A stretch of 64,000 nt of DNA from NCBI RefSeq assembly GCF_001758465.1, contig NZ_MJIC01000015.1, positions 558,001-622,000 on the forward strand, given 5' to 3'. Position 1 is the stretch's first letter; each line of letters begins with the position of its first letter. Below are positions 17,462 through 26,171 of this stretch, in pieces. A model generated the notes under the pieces. It did not search any database. It was not told where the DNA came from and saw only the letters and a list, made by a program, of their open reading frames with translations. The position numbers and the translations under genes are program-made. The DNA is from Marisediminitalea lipolytica (lineage in GTDB: Bacteria > Pseudomonadota > Gammaproteobacteria > Enterobacterales > Alteromonadaceae).

Positions 17462-18180
17462 ATCCCGCCATACCGGAAGTCCTGTAAGGGCTATCTGGTA
17501 TCAAAAAATTCCCGTCATGCCGGAAGCCCTACAAGGGCTATCCGGTATCTCCTTAAAAGCCTGACTCCCTCAATAAGGTTATTTCAGGTTTGCTAAATGG
17601 TTTAGGAGATCCCCGATATTTGCTGCGCAAATTCGGGGATGACGGGGAACAAGGGGAATGTTCAGCACACAAACATCCCGTCATGCCGGAAGGCCTGTAA
17701 GGGCTATCCGGTATCTCCTCAACAGTCTGACTCCCTCAACCAGGCTGTTTCACGTTTGCTAACTGGTTTGGGAGATCCCCGATATTTGCTGCGCAAATTC
17801 GGGGATGACGGAGAATGTTCAGCACACAAACATCCTGTGATGCCGGAAGCCCTGCAAGGGCTATCCGGTATCTCCTTAAAAGCCTGACTACCTCAATAAA
17901 ACCATTTCAGGTTTGCTAAATGGTTTAGGAGATCCCCGATATTTGCTGCGCAAATTCGGGGGATGACGGAAATATTGGGTACGACGACGACCCCAAAAAC
18001 AACCCGTCGTACCGGAAGCTCTTTAGGAGGTTTCCGGTATTAAAACATCCCGTCATGCCGGAAGCCCTACAAGGGCTATCCGGTATCTCCTGAACGGTCT
18101 GACTTCCTCAATAAGGCTGTTTCAGGTTTTCTAAATGGTTTAGGAGATCCCCGATATTTGCTGCTCCAATTCAGGGGTGG
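17462..18180. repeat. Repeat cluster B: four two-hairpin units plus partial copies
   Basis: Four full units start at the first hairpin at 17517, 17683, 17840 and 18055 (spacings 166, 157 and 215). Hairpin 1 here is a longer variant, CCGGAAGCCCT to AGGGCTATCCGG. Hairpin 2, ATCCCCGATATTTGC to GCAAATTCGGGGAT, is the one seen in the 8.3-9.4 kb array; the last copy is degenerate. Extra hairpin-1 fragments lie at about 17470 and 18008. The cluster fills the gap between the CoA-transferase stop and the CadC-like regulator's promoter and holds no credible gene. Confidence 0.92.
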
Positions 18181-18230
18181 TGGAAAATTAGGCAATTAAT
18201 AACTACCGACAGGTGTACGTATGTGCTACC

Positions 18231-18293
18231 AAGTGCTACGGTTACCAATTAGTGTATTAAATATGACCAATACCGTTCCAAAGTGTTACGGCT
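18231..18293. promoter_or_regulatory. Direct repeats upstream of the CadC-like regulator
   Basis: AAGTGCTACGGTT at 18231 and AAGTGTTACGGCT at 18281 are near-identical 13-mers exactly 50 bp apart, with a further GTGCTACC at about 18223. They lie 50-115 bp before the winged-helix regulator gene. OmpR-type winged-helix proteins bind direct repeats, so these could be autoregulatory sites. Confidence 0.4.
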
Positions 18294-18345
18294 TGCCGTT
18301 TTAGGAATTTAGTGAGATTAGCAAGGAATATGCAAAAGGGTTGCT

Positions 18346-20886
18346 ATGGATTTCGACTCAAATTCAAAAATTCAGATCGCCGACATTGTAATTGATTTCA
18401 GTAAAGCCCAGGCTTATTCCCTGGAGTCTTTCAGGCATCAAAATGCTCAAACCCCCGCTGTCGAGTTAGATGACAAGTCTTTGCTGTTATTTCAATTATT
18501 ACTGTCTGCAGAGGACCAAAAGGTCTGTAGAGAAGAATTGCTCACTAAAATATGGGAAGGACGAATAGTTAGTGATGACTCACTTACAAATCTGGTGAGC
18601 CAGACCAGAAGCAGAATTAAGCAGATATCCTCCGCCAATATTATTCGCACGATGCCGAAAAAAGGTTATGCCCTTCAGGGAGAAATACAGTCGCTGACAT
18701 CGCCTATCCAAGATAGCCCTGTACAACACGAAAACTCAAAAAGACGAACCATCCCCTTTAGCATATTGGTGGGGATATTGATCTGTGTTGTGGGTCTGTT
18801 TTGGTATCAATCGCAAACGCCCGATCACTATGATCAAACTATCGCCGTGCTACCCGTAGAAACGCTCAGCAGCGACTCAGAGATCCTCAATTCCTCGCTG
18901 TCGTTCACCGAAGAACTTACACATCAGTTGGCTAATTATCCGGCGTTGAGAGTGGTGTCTAAAACTATCTCGGCCACGGTGAACAAAGAGGCGCTTGGAC
19001 CGGAACAAATATCGCAGGCGCTGAATAGCCGCTTTTTTATTGAGGGCAGTATTCGGCAAAGCGAGGGGGCGATAAGACTCACTTTGCAACTTATTGATGG
19101 CCAGAGCGGATTACACGTCTTTTCGCAAATTGTGGATACCTCGGTGGACGAGTTTAAATCTAATCGTGAAGACATTATTCAAATGCTATCGCGATTAATC
19201 GTTAATGAAATTCCCTTTAGTATCGAAGCGGTATCTGAACAAGAAGAGGCGATTTACATAGCGCGTTGTGATAGTTATCTCGATGTTGCTGCGCTTTATG
19301 AAAAATATATTTTACTCAACATTGAAACCATCGCACCACAAGCGGAACCTGCCTGCGTAGCGTTATCGCAAATAAGTGCGAATCCCTCATTGTTGAGTAA
19401 ACCCGCCGAATGGTATCTGTTTATGGCGAAGGCTTCGGTTAAAGACCGAAGTCAGCGCTTAGCCTACTTAGAGTTGGGTAGAAAGTATGTCGAACAGGGT
19501 TTAGCACGAGCTTCTGATGATGAAGCCCTATTGAGTCAGAATTTAAACCTGTGGAATTATCAATTATGGGATGCGTTACGTTACGACTCAGATCCAGAGG
19601 AAGCATTCAAACAGGTGCAGGCTATTGGTGAAAAAGCCAGAAAGATTTACCCGGATAACTCTACTTTTACAAACAATTATGCCGTTGCCCTGCGCCGCTA
19701 TGGTGTAGCAGTTGCGCGCAAAGGGCAATCTCCCGTCCCCCATTTTGAAAGAGCTATCATTCTATTAGAGGAAAGCATTACGCTGTTTCCTCAAAACGCC
19801 AATCTGCAACATAGCCTGGGGCGGCTCTACAAATTTTACGCGAGTTACCTGCTGTCGATTGGTCAAGAGCATCTGCCAATGCTGCAAAAAAGTATTGAGC
19901 ATTACGAACAAGCCATCGCATTGGAGCCCGACCAATATAATGTTTACAACAATATCGGCAATGCTTACCAAAGTCTGACAAAATGGTTAGCTAGCCAGTA
20001 TGAACCCTATGAAGAGGCACTGGCGAATACTCGGCGTTATTACGCCAAAGCGTTAGAGCATGCCGAAAAAAAGCAGCAGGTCTACAACAATCTGGCAGCC
20101 CTCAATTCCACTTTATCCAAAATTGAACTCTCGCGAGGGAATAGCGCGATGAGGCTCACCGAACAGGGGATAGAATATGCACAGCAAGCATTGCTAAGTC
20201 AGCCAGACTATATCTGGCCACACTTCAATTTAATGAATATGTTTTACTACCAACATTTTGAAGAGTTTGCCACAGGCGGGAACGCAATTAGCGCGGGACA
20301 ACAGTGCGTTGCCATCGCCTCAAAAGGTCATGAGCTAAAAAGCAATTTAGCCAGCACCTGGCATACCATGTCTTTATGTGCGCAGATAACGGTTAGAATG
20401 TATCTCGAATATAACCGGAAAGAAGCAGCTATATCCATGCTTAACGAGATTGATGGCTGGATCGCACATTCCATTGAGTTAAATGCAAAGGCTGCTGATG
20501 GTTATAAAATACGCGCAACAAATCAGATGTTAAAAGCCCGCGCGGGGCTGAAATTTGACAATGCGCTTGAGGCTACTCTGCAACCCATAGAGCAAGCCTT
20601 AAGCCTGAGACCAGATGAAATAGAGGTATTAATTTCTGCGTTAGAGGTAGTGACCTATTACCGGCATGCCTCATCAGATAAGCTCACCGCCATCAGGGAA
20701 CAGCTCGTAGAACTCATTGAGAATAATGATGCTCAACATGTGGCTTATCAGTTATTAACGCTGCTGCTAACTCACTCCAATATGAGTAGTGAGCAATGGC
20801 AAGTCGAAGTCAATAAACAACAAGCTCAACATGGTTTATTAGCCAGTTACTACGGCCGTCAATATCAAAATCTGTTAAATAACTAA
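18346..20886 (+). CDS. CadC-like transmembrane winged-helix regulator with TPR output domain
   Basis: An 846-residue protein. Residues 10-115 form an OmpR/PhoB-type winged helix: LDDKSLLLFQLLLSAEDQKV, REELLTKIWEGRIVSDDSLTNLV and IIRTMPKKGYALQ. One membrane segment follows at about 140-158 (IPFSILVGILICVVGLFWY). A TolB-like/adenylate-cyclase-associated segment with IAVLPVETLS comes next, then a long helical region with TPR-like repeats to the end. This ToxR/CadC architecture is abundant in Alteromonadales: DNA binding in the cytoplasm, sensing by periplasmic TPRs. No clear target gene is adjacent apart from the PEP-CTERM-like gene downstream. Direct repeats lie upstream. Confidence 0.85.
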   Translation: MDFDSNSKIQIADIVIDFSKAQAYSLESFRHQNAQTPAVELDDKSLLLFQLLLSAEDQKVCREELLTKIWEGRIVSDDSLTNLVSQTRSRIKQISSANIIRTMPKKGYALQGEIQSLTSPIQDSPVQHENSKRRTIPFSILVGILICVVGLFWYQSQTPDHYDQTIAVLPVETLSSDSEILNSSLSFTEELTHQLANYPALRVVSKTISATVNKEALGPEQISQALNSRFFIEGSIRQSEGAIRLTLQLIDGQSGLHVFSQIVDTSVDEFKSNREDIIQMLSRLIVNEIPFSIEAVSEQEEAIYIARCDSYLDVAALYEKYILLNIETIAPQAEPACVALSQISANPSLLSKPAEWYLFMAKASVKDRSQRLAYLELGRKYVEQGLARASDDEALLSQNLNLWNYQLWDALRYDSDPEEAFKQVQAIGEKARKIYPDNSTFTNNYAVALRRYGVAVARKGQSPVPHFERAIILLEESITLFPQNANLQHSLGRLYKFYASYLLSIGQEHLPMLQKSIEHYEQAIALEPDQYNVYNNIGNAYQSLTKWLASQYEPYEEALANTRRYYAKALEHAEKKQQVYNNLAALNSTLSKIELSRGNSAMRLTEQGIEYAQQALLSQPDYIWPHFNLMNMFYYQHFEEFATGGNAISAGQQCVAIASKGHELKSNLASTWHTMSLCAQITVRMYLEYNRKEAAISMLNEIDGWIAHSIELNAKAADGYKIRATNQMLKARAGLKFDNALEATLQPIEQALSLRPDEIEVLISALEVVTYYRHASSDKLTAIREQLVELIENNDAQHVAYQLLTLLLTHSNMSSEQWQVEVNKQQAQHGLLASYYGRQYQNLLNN

Positions 20887-21097
20887 GACAAAATATAATA
20901 ATATCAATATCCTAGATTTATTTTTTCAAAAAAACAAAAAAATCCCATCGCGAATTTTTTAGCTTTTTTTTAGGTTTTTAGCAGGAGTTTTCAGGCCCTC
21001 ATCTCTTATTTTTTCCATCACGATACCTGTTTGGCGTTGTTCAAGGGACTGGTTATGCCCTTAAAAGACGTCTCAATTTTGACTATGGAGAGAACTG

Positions 21098-21769
21098 ATG
21101 AGACTGATACTTTTAGGCCTGTTGTGGGCAATGATATCAATGAATACCTGTAAAGCGGCGTTCATACAGATGGATGTAGGAGGTTCGAGCGTTGGGGGCT
21201 GGAACTTATCTGGCTCCGTTTGGGTTGATTGGGACGATATTAATTGGTACCACACCAGCCCCTATTTTGAGATGGCGGACATTTCCCAGGACTTTGTGGG
21301 TTACTTTAGTTGGACAAACGGCACTACTACCTATACCGACACGACGCTGGAGGGGATTAACAGGGAACAATTCCTGATTGGTAGATTAGATGGTGACAAC
21401 GCAGATATTAGCCCTAGGTACACCACAATCAACTCCTTACACTTTTCCCCAAGTGCTTTGGATCCGGATTTTTGGATTGTCACAATAGGTAATGGTTCCC
21501 GCGCATCATGGAATGCGGGCATATTACCCGGAGTAGATTATACGGCATTCCATGCGTCTCATGGTCTCCCACCAACTGGAAAGTGGACAAAGGCCAGTTT
21601 TGTGGATGAGATAAGTCGGCCTGAGCTGTTGGGACCAGTAGCTGAGTCGCCTGCTGCGGTATCTGAGCCTGAACTCATCATACTTTGGTTAATCGCGGCT
21701 GGTTTTTGTGGTCGGTTGCTGGATAGACGACGTCCTCAAAAACAATCCGTGGCGCTGGAAGTTCTTTAG
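21098..21769 (+). CDS. PEP-CTERM-like exported protein with repeat-derived 3' end
   Basis: A 223-residue protein with signal peptide MRLILLGLLWAMISMNTCKA and a Trp/Gly/Ser-rich mature region. The C-terminal module is SEPELIILWLIAAGFCGRLL followed by DRRR, a PEP-CTERM-like sorting signal: E-P, a hydrophobic helix, then a basic cluster. Exosortase substrates of this type are anchored or released at the surface. From 21726 to the stop at 21767-21769 the coding sequence is homologous to repeat cluster B (17983 onward), so the last 14 codons and the stop come from the repeat. GGAGAG precedes the ATG. Specific role unknown. Confidence 0.7.
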   Translation: MRLILLGLLWAMISMNTCKAAFIQMDVGGSSVGGWNLSGSVWVDWDDINWYHTSPYFEMADISQDFVGYFSWTNGTTTYTDTTLEGINREQFLIGRLDGDNADISPRYTTINSLHFSPSALDPDFWIVTIGNGSRASWNAGILPGVDYTAFHASHGLPPTGKWTKASFVDEISRPELLGPVAESPAAVSEPELIILWLIAAGFCGRLLDRRRPQKQSVALEVL

Positions 21770-22006
21770 GGGATTTCCGGCACCAAAACATCCCGTCATG
21801 CCGGAAGGCCTGTAAGGGCTATCCGGTATCTCCTTAACATTCTGAATACCTCAATAAGGTTGTTTCACGTTTGCTAACTGGTTTGGGAGATCCCCGATAT
21901 TTGCTGCGCAAATTCGGGGATGACAAAAACACTAATAAGGCTGTATCACGTTTATTAACTGGTTTGGGAGATCCCCGATATTTGCTGTGCAAATTCGGGG
22001 ATGACG
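21726..22006. repeat. Repeat cluster C: one full unit plus an extra hairpin-2 half unit
   Basis: A 72-bp stretch (21726-21797) aligns without gaps to 17983-18054 with about 59 identities by hand count, including the 3' end of the PEP-CTERM-like gene. It is followed by hairpin 1 (from 21798) and hairpin 2 (ending near 21924), then a second spacer plus hairpin 2 at about 21940-22006. The cluster ends 10 bases from the stop of the convergent amidase gene and may terminate both transcripts. Confidence 0.9.
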
Positions 22007-22016
22007 AAACTATTTA

Positions 22017-23381
22017 TCAAACAGTCAGCAGGGGCTGTAATTGCTTCGCTGCGGCGAGCAGTGACGCGTCGTGTCCGGGTTGTGCCAGCAATTGTATGGC
22101 CATGGGGCGGCGCAGGCTGTCGCGGCCAATTGGAATCGAAATAGCGGGCATACCAGCGGCATTGGCCAGTGAGGTTAAATCAGCAAAACCTGCTGGTGGC
22201 GCATCCGTTACTTTCGGCACAGGTTCGGAAATGGTTGGCAGCAGAAGTACATCGTTATTACACAACCACGCGCGTAGAGCATTGCCGATAGTGCGTAAGC
22301 TGTTGTGTGCGTCTGACACCATATGCGGCGGCTGTTTTGCCAGCCAACCCAGCATAGATTGCACGCCCCTGGAAACATCGGTTTCTGTATTCGCACCAAA
22401 GGTTGAGAGTGCAGAGGTAATATCGGCTTCTACGGTAATTAACCCGGCGCGGCGTAGCTTACCGGGATTAAAATCAAGACGCTGCTTAATTACCCGGTAT
22501 CCATCCTGTTGTAACTGTTCGGTAATGTGTTGGTAGGCACTTACTACGTCTTCACTGGTTTTGACCAGCTCTGTTAAATTAGACACCACGACGATACTTA
22601 AGGCGGGGTTCTTAGGTCGCTGCGGCAAATAGGGCACAGGGTGGCTTTCGCTGCGATGCTGCCAGTTGGTTGCTGAATAAAGCACTGGCAACCACAGGTC
22701 GAGGTCGCGCAATGAACGGCATAGCGGCCCGATATGATCAAGGGCCTGGCTGCATGGCACGCTGCCTTCGTTGCTGATGGCAAGATACGTAGGTTTTAAG
22801 CCCACCAGACCATTACAGGCGGCCGGAATACGCACGCTGCCCATGGTGTCGGTACCCAGCGCCATAGAGCAAAGCCCGGCAGCCACTGCTGCGCCAGAAC
22901 CACCGCTTGAGCCGCCCGGTACTAACTCCGGATAGTTAGGGTTATAACACTGGCCATGGTGCGGGTAATTATGCCCGGTGCCCAGCGCTAGTTCGTCCAT
23001 ATTGAGTTTGCCAAGAATAATCGCACCAGCCGCTCGTAGGGCTGCGATAACCGGTGCATCGGTGTCTGGCTGATGTAGCACGGTATTCGTGGCCGCTGTG
23101 GTAGGCATGCCTGCCACGTCGATATTGTCTTTTACCGCGACGATGAGACCATCAACAGCGCTTAGCGGTTTGCCTTTGGCATAGCGCGCATCACTTTGCG
23201 CGGCTGCCGCTTTGGCCTGCTCACTATCAATATGGATAAAACAGTTAAGCGCCGATTGCTCGCTTATTGCTGCCAGCGCAAGTTCAAGCAAATCGCTGGC
23301 GGTAATGTCGCCACTTACAAGCGCCTTAGCCTGAGTAGTGGCATCCTGTTTTAGTAATAGTGCGCGCTGTTCGGTGGTCAT
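22017..23381 (-). CDS. Amidase-signature family amidase
   Basis: A 454-residue amidase-signature enzyme. The Ser-cisSer-Lys triad is visible: Lys in VAVKDNIDVAG (about residue 85), the Gly/Ser-rich VPGGSSGGSGAAVAAGLC (about 160), and the nucleophile in GTDTMGSVRIPAA (about 185), where Met replaces a Gly usually seen before GS. Enzymes of this family hydrolyse amides to acid and ammonia. It is the last gene of the operon 27529 to 22017, 4 bases after the CoA-ligase gene, suggesting amide hydrolysis before or after CoA activation. Repeat cluster C follows. Substrate unknown. Confidence 0.88.
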   Translation of the reverse strand: MTTEQRALLLKQDATTQAKALVSGDITASDLLELALAAISEQSALNCFIHIDSEQAKAAAAQSDARYAKGKPLSAVDGLIVAVKDNIDVAGMPTTAATNTVLHQPDTDAPVIAALRAAGAIILGKLNMDELALGTGHNYPHHGQCYNPNYPELVPGGSSGGSGAAVAAGLCSMALGTDTMGSVRIPAACNGLVGLKPTYLAISNEGSVPCSQALDHIGPLCRSLRDLDLWLPVLYSATNWQHRSESHPVPYLPQRPKNPALSIVVVSNLTELVKTSEDVVSAYQHITEQLQQDGYRVIKQRLDFNPGKLRRAGLITVEADITSALSTFGANTETDVSRGVQSMLGWLAKQPPHMVSDAHNSLRTIGNALRAWLCNNDVLLLPTISEPVPKVTDAPPAGFADLTSLANAAGMPAISIPIGRDSLRRPMAIQLLAQPGHDASLLAAAKQLQPLLTV

Positions 23382-23385
23382 CAGC

Positions 23386-24789
23386 TTACTTCTTGAAACG
23401 GTTGTCGATTAAACGGATTGGCTTTTGACGGCTGTCTATTCCGGTAAGGGCTGCCAGTGAGCCCGGTTCGGTTAACTCAACCTGCATTTCAATGCCCAGA
23501 CGTTGTTTAAGTAATGCTTTCATTTCGTTATGCAACTGTTCGCCGTGCAGTTTGGCTTCGGCACGCACAATCATTTCGTCACGGCCACTGGCATCACGTT
23601 CTACCACGCAGATGTAGTCGCCAGCGAAAGCACTATGCGAGTCCAGGATCGGGCCGATACCAGTAGGGTAAATATTAATCCCACGCAGTTTTACCATGTT
23701 GTCTGAACGACCCATAAAACCGCGGGTACGGCGGAACGGCAGGTCCAGGCTGTTGCTGTAAGGCATGATTTCCGTTACGTCGTTACTGTTGTAGCGAATA
23801 ATCGGGTAAATATCATCCTTAAATAAGCAGGTGACCACCTGATTACCAAACACGCCTTCGCCGCTTAGCACTTCGTCGGTTTCGGTATCGAGGATTTCGA
23901 CAAACTGGGCATCTTCCCAGATGTACAGACCATCATGATCCGGGCCTTCCGCAGAAATCGCACCGGTATCGCCAATACCGTACCAGTCGAACAGCTCTGG
24001 GCCGCCCCAGGCTTCGGCAATCACTTCGCGCCCTTCCTGACCAAAATGGCCGGAAATCATATCAATCTTAATGTCTTTGCCCGGTTCAATGCCGTGCTCT
24101 TTGGCGACATCAGCCAGACGTTTCAGGTAGTCTGCAAAGCCTACCAGTACGTTAACGTTAAAGTCGCGCATCAGGTTAACCTGTTGCACTGAACGGGTCT
24201 CAATACCGGTACCTGCCGACAGGAAAATCGCATTGGTAAAGTGGATCAGCGCTTCACGAATGTAGTGACCGCCGTTGATCATACCGTGGCCGTAGCAGGA
24301 CTGTACGGTAGAGCCCGCCGGTAAGCCCTGGAAGCGATAGGTTCTGCCTAACAGCAAGTTTTGTACTTCGCGGGAATACGGCCCGAACATCAGCGGCTGT
24401 GGTGTGCCGGTGGTGCCTGATGTGGTATGGAATACCATCGATGGGCGGGTTTCCTTAGTGTAGGTGTTAATACCGCTAAAATCGCCCAGTGGCGGGTGTT
24501 CTTCCAGGCTCTTCATTAAGTCTGATTTTGAATAGGTCGGCAGCTTAGCGATATCTTCAAGGCTCTGAATGTCGCCTGCCTCAACCCCGGCTGCACCCCA
24601 GTGACGCTGATAAAACGGCACCTGCCAGGCACGGTCCATAACCTTTTTAAAGCGTTCGTTCTGAATGGCAAACAGCTCATCACGGCTCATGCCTTTAAAT
24701 TTTTGCCACAGCGCATCACCAATCGGATAGTCCGCAAGCATCTTTTTAATATCAAAAGTTTCAAAATAAGTGGGGTAGGTCATGATCAT
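23386..24789 (-). CDS. PaaK-like AMP-forming acyl/aryl-CoA ligase
   Basis: A 467-residue member of the phenylacetate-CoA ligase group. The phosphate-binding loop is FHTTSGTTGTPQPLMF (about residue 120). A middle motif WYGIGDTGAISAEG replaces the usual YG-x-T/S-E with Asp, and FMGRSDNMVKLRGINIYP (about 360) closes the C-terminal domain. It should adenylate a carboxylic acid and form its CoA thioester. The start at 24789 overlaps the upstream stop (ATGA) and has GAGGA close by; the ATG at 24783 is possible. It lies between two MmgE/PrpD genes and the amidase in one operon. The acid is unknown. Confidence 0.88.
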   Translation of the reverse strand: MIMTYPTYFETFDIKKMLADYPIGDALWQKFKGMSRDELFAIQNERFKKVMDRAWQVPFYQRHWGAAGVEAGDIQSLEDIAKLPTYSKSDLMKSLEEHPPLGDFSGINTYTKETRPSMVFHTTSGTTGTPQPLMFGPYSREVQNLLLGRTYRFQGLPAGSTVQSCYGHGMINGGHYIREALIHFTNAIFLSAGTGIETRSVQQVNLMRDFNVNVLVGFADYLKRLADVAKEHGIEPGKDIKIDMISGHFGQEGREVIAEAWGGPELFDWYGIGDTGAISAEGPDHDGLYIWEDAQFVEILDTETDEVLSGEGVFGNQVVTCLFKDDIYPIIRYNSNDVTEIMPYSNSLDLPFRRTRGFMGRSDNMVKLRGINIYPTGIGPILDSHSAFAGDYICVVERDASGRDEMIVRAEAKLHGEQLHNEMKALLKQRLGIEMQVELTEPGSLAALTGIDSRQKPIRLIDNRFKK

Positions 24790-26171
24790 TGTTCCTCGGG
24801 GCTGTCACCCGGCACACTCAGTGGGAGCAGCAGGTCGATATTATTCAGGGTATCCAGCGCATCGGTGGTCTCGATTAATTGCTGGATTTGGCTGTTGTTA
24901 AGCGGCTGTGGGGCAGCTTTACAGCAACGGATAAATTTATTCAGGTGTTGTTCGCGGCTAAGCGGCCGTGCCGGGCTGCCTAATGTATTGGGGATATCGT
25001 GTTGCAACACGCGATCATCGTTTAACACCACTTCAATGCGCTGGGGGCTCATGGCATTCGGGTCGGTGTTGTCATCCAGCACCACAACAAACTTTTCGGC
25101 CAGCGCCAGGCGTTCGGGGTTACGCAGTTTGTGCTCGTCGTAACAATCTACCGCTACATCCCCATCAATAAATAAGGTCGCAGCGCTGTAGGCAAAGCAT
25201 AATCGGGCATAGCTAACGGCCATTTCTGGCGTGGGTCGCCGACCAATTAAGCGGTTAATCAACGGCGGTGCGAACAGGGTAACTTTATCAATATCGCTGG
25301 CTTTAACGCCGTACTGGCTGATAAGAACCTGCAAGGCATCCAGTCCACCATGACAGGCTCTGCCGGTAGGGAACGGCTTGTGTGATACCTGATTAATGCG
25401 GTGCTCACTGAGCAATTCCTGCATGGCTGCGGGGAAGTCTGACTCCCGCTCAATCAGTGAGAAAAAGCCAAAGGGGCCATCCAGAATATCTACCGGGCCA
25501 TCAAGGCCAGCGGCAGCTAAGTCATAAGCGTTAATCGCGCTGCGGGCAGCCACGCCAATTTGCATAGCCAGCATGGATGTACCTTCCACATGGGCCTGCA
25601 TGGTGCCGCCCAGCATACTGTAGGTAATGCCAAGGGCTTGTTGGGTTTGTTCGTTGCTAAGACCATCTAACCAGGCCATCCCGCATACTGCGCCAAGTGC
25701 ACCGCACCAGGCCGGGCGGAAAAAGGTTAAGGGCGAACGGGTTGCGCTGCCAATGGTAGTAGCTACATCCACTGCAACACTCACAGCGGTGATAAATTGC
25801 TGACCTGTTATATTGCCTCTGCGCTGGCTGAATGCCAGTAGCACGGCCTGAATGACGGCCATGGGATGCACAACGGCGGCTTCGTGCACGCAGTCAAATT
25901 CCTGATTATGAATCTGCCAGGCATTAATCATGGCGGCAGAAGGCGCGGTCATCCATTCGCCGGTATTAAATACCTGGGCGTCCTGGCCTTGCCCCCAGCT
26001 TTTACAAAGGCCTTTTAACTTTTGCGCAAACGGTACGCGGGCACCGCAAATGCCTACACCTAAGGAGTCCTGAATAAAAGTTTTAAGTGCGTTAACGGTG
26101 CGGGCATCAAGCTCTTCATAGCGCTGCGCCAGAGCATAATCAACCAGTTGCGTTAGGGATGACTGACTCAT
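24786..26171 (-). CDS. MmgE/PrpD-family protein (second of a tandem pair)
   Basis: A 461-residue MmgE/PrpD protein. Typical blocks are KTFIQDSLGVGICGARVP near the start, MINAWQIHNQEFDCVHEAAV (about 100), FFRPAWCGALGAVCG (about 155) and FPTGRACHGGLDALQVLI (about 275). Known family members are 2-methylcitrate dehydratase and cis-aconitate decarboxylase, which act on small tricarboxylates; most others are uncharacterised. Its ATG overlaps the stop of the first MmgE/PrpD gene (ATGA at 26168-26171), so the two may form a heteromer or act in sequence. No prpB or prpC is adjacent, which argues against a simple methylcitrate cycle role. Confidence 0.85.
   Translation of the reverse strand: MSQSSLTQLVDYALAQRYEELDARTVNALKTFIQDSLGVGICGARVPFAQKLKGLCKSWGQGQDAQVFNTGEWMTAPSAAMINAWQIHNQEFDCVHEAAVVHPMAVIQAVLLAFSQRRGNITGQQFITAVSVAVDVATTIGSATRSPLTFFRPAWCGALGAVCGMAWLDGLSNEQTQQALGITYSMLGGTMQAHVEGTSMLAMQIGVAARSAINAYDLAAAGLDGPVDILDGPFGFFSLIERESDFPAAMQELLSEHRINQVSHKPFPTGRACHGGLDALQVLISQYGVKASDIDKVTLFAPPLINRLIGRRPTPEMAVSYARLCFAYSAATLFIDGDVAVDCYDEHKLRNPERLALAEKFVVVLDDNTDPNAMSPQRIEVVLNDDRVLQHDIPNTLGSPARPLSREQHLNKFIRCCKAAPQPLNNSQIQQLIETTDALDTLNNIDLLLPLSVPGDSPEEQ

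Noticed and set aside
17639..17887. 82-codon plus-strand frame
   Set aside because: Its translation carries a repeated block from two copies of the intergenic repeat; not a gene.
21871..22536. 221-codon plus-strand frame
   Set aside because: It begins in repeat cluster C and runs antisense to the amidase gene, whose triad motifs are clear.
24601..25143. 180-codon plus-strand frame
   Set aside because: Antisense to the CoA-ligase and MmgE/PrpD genes, low-complexity translation, no ribosome binding site.
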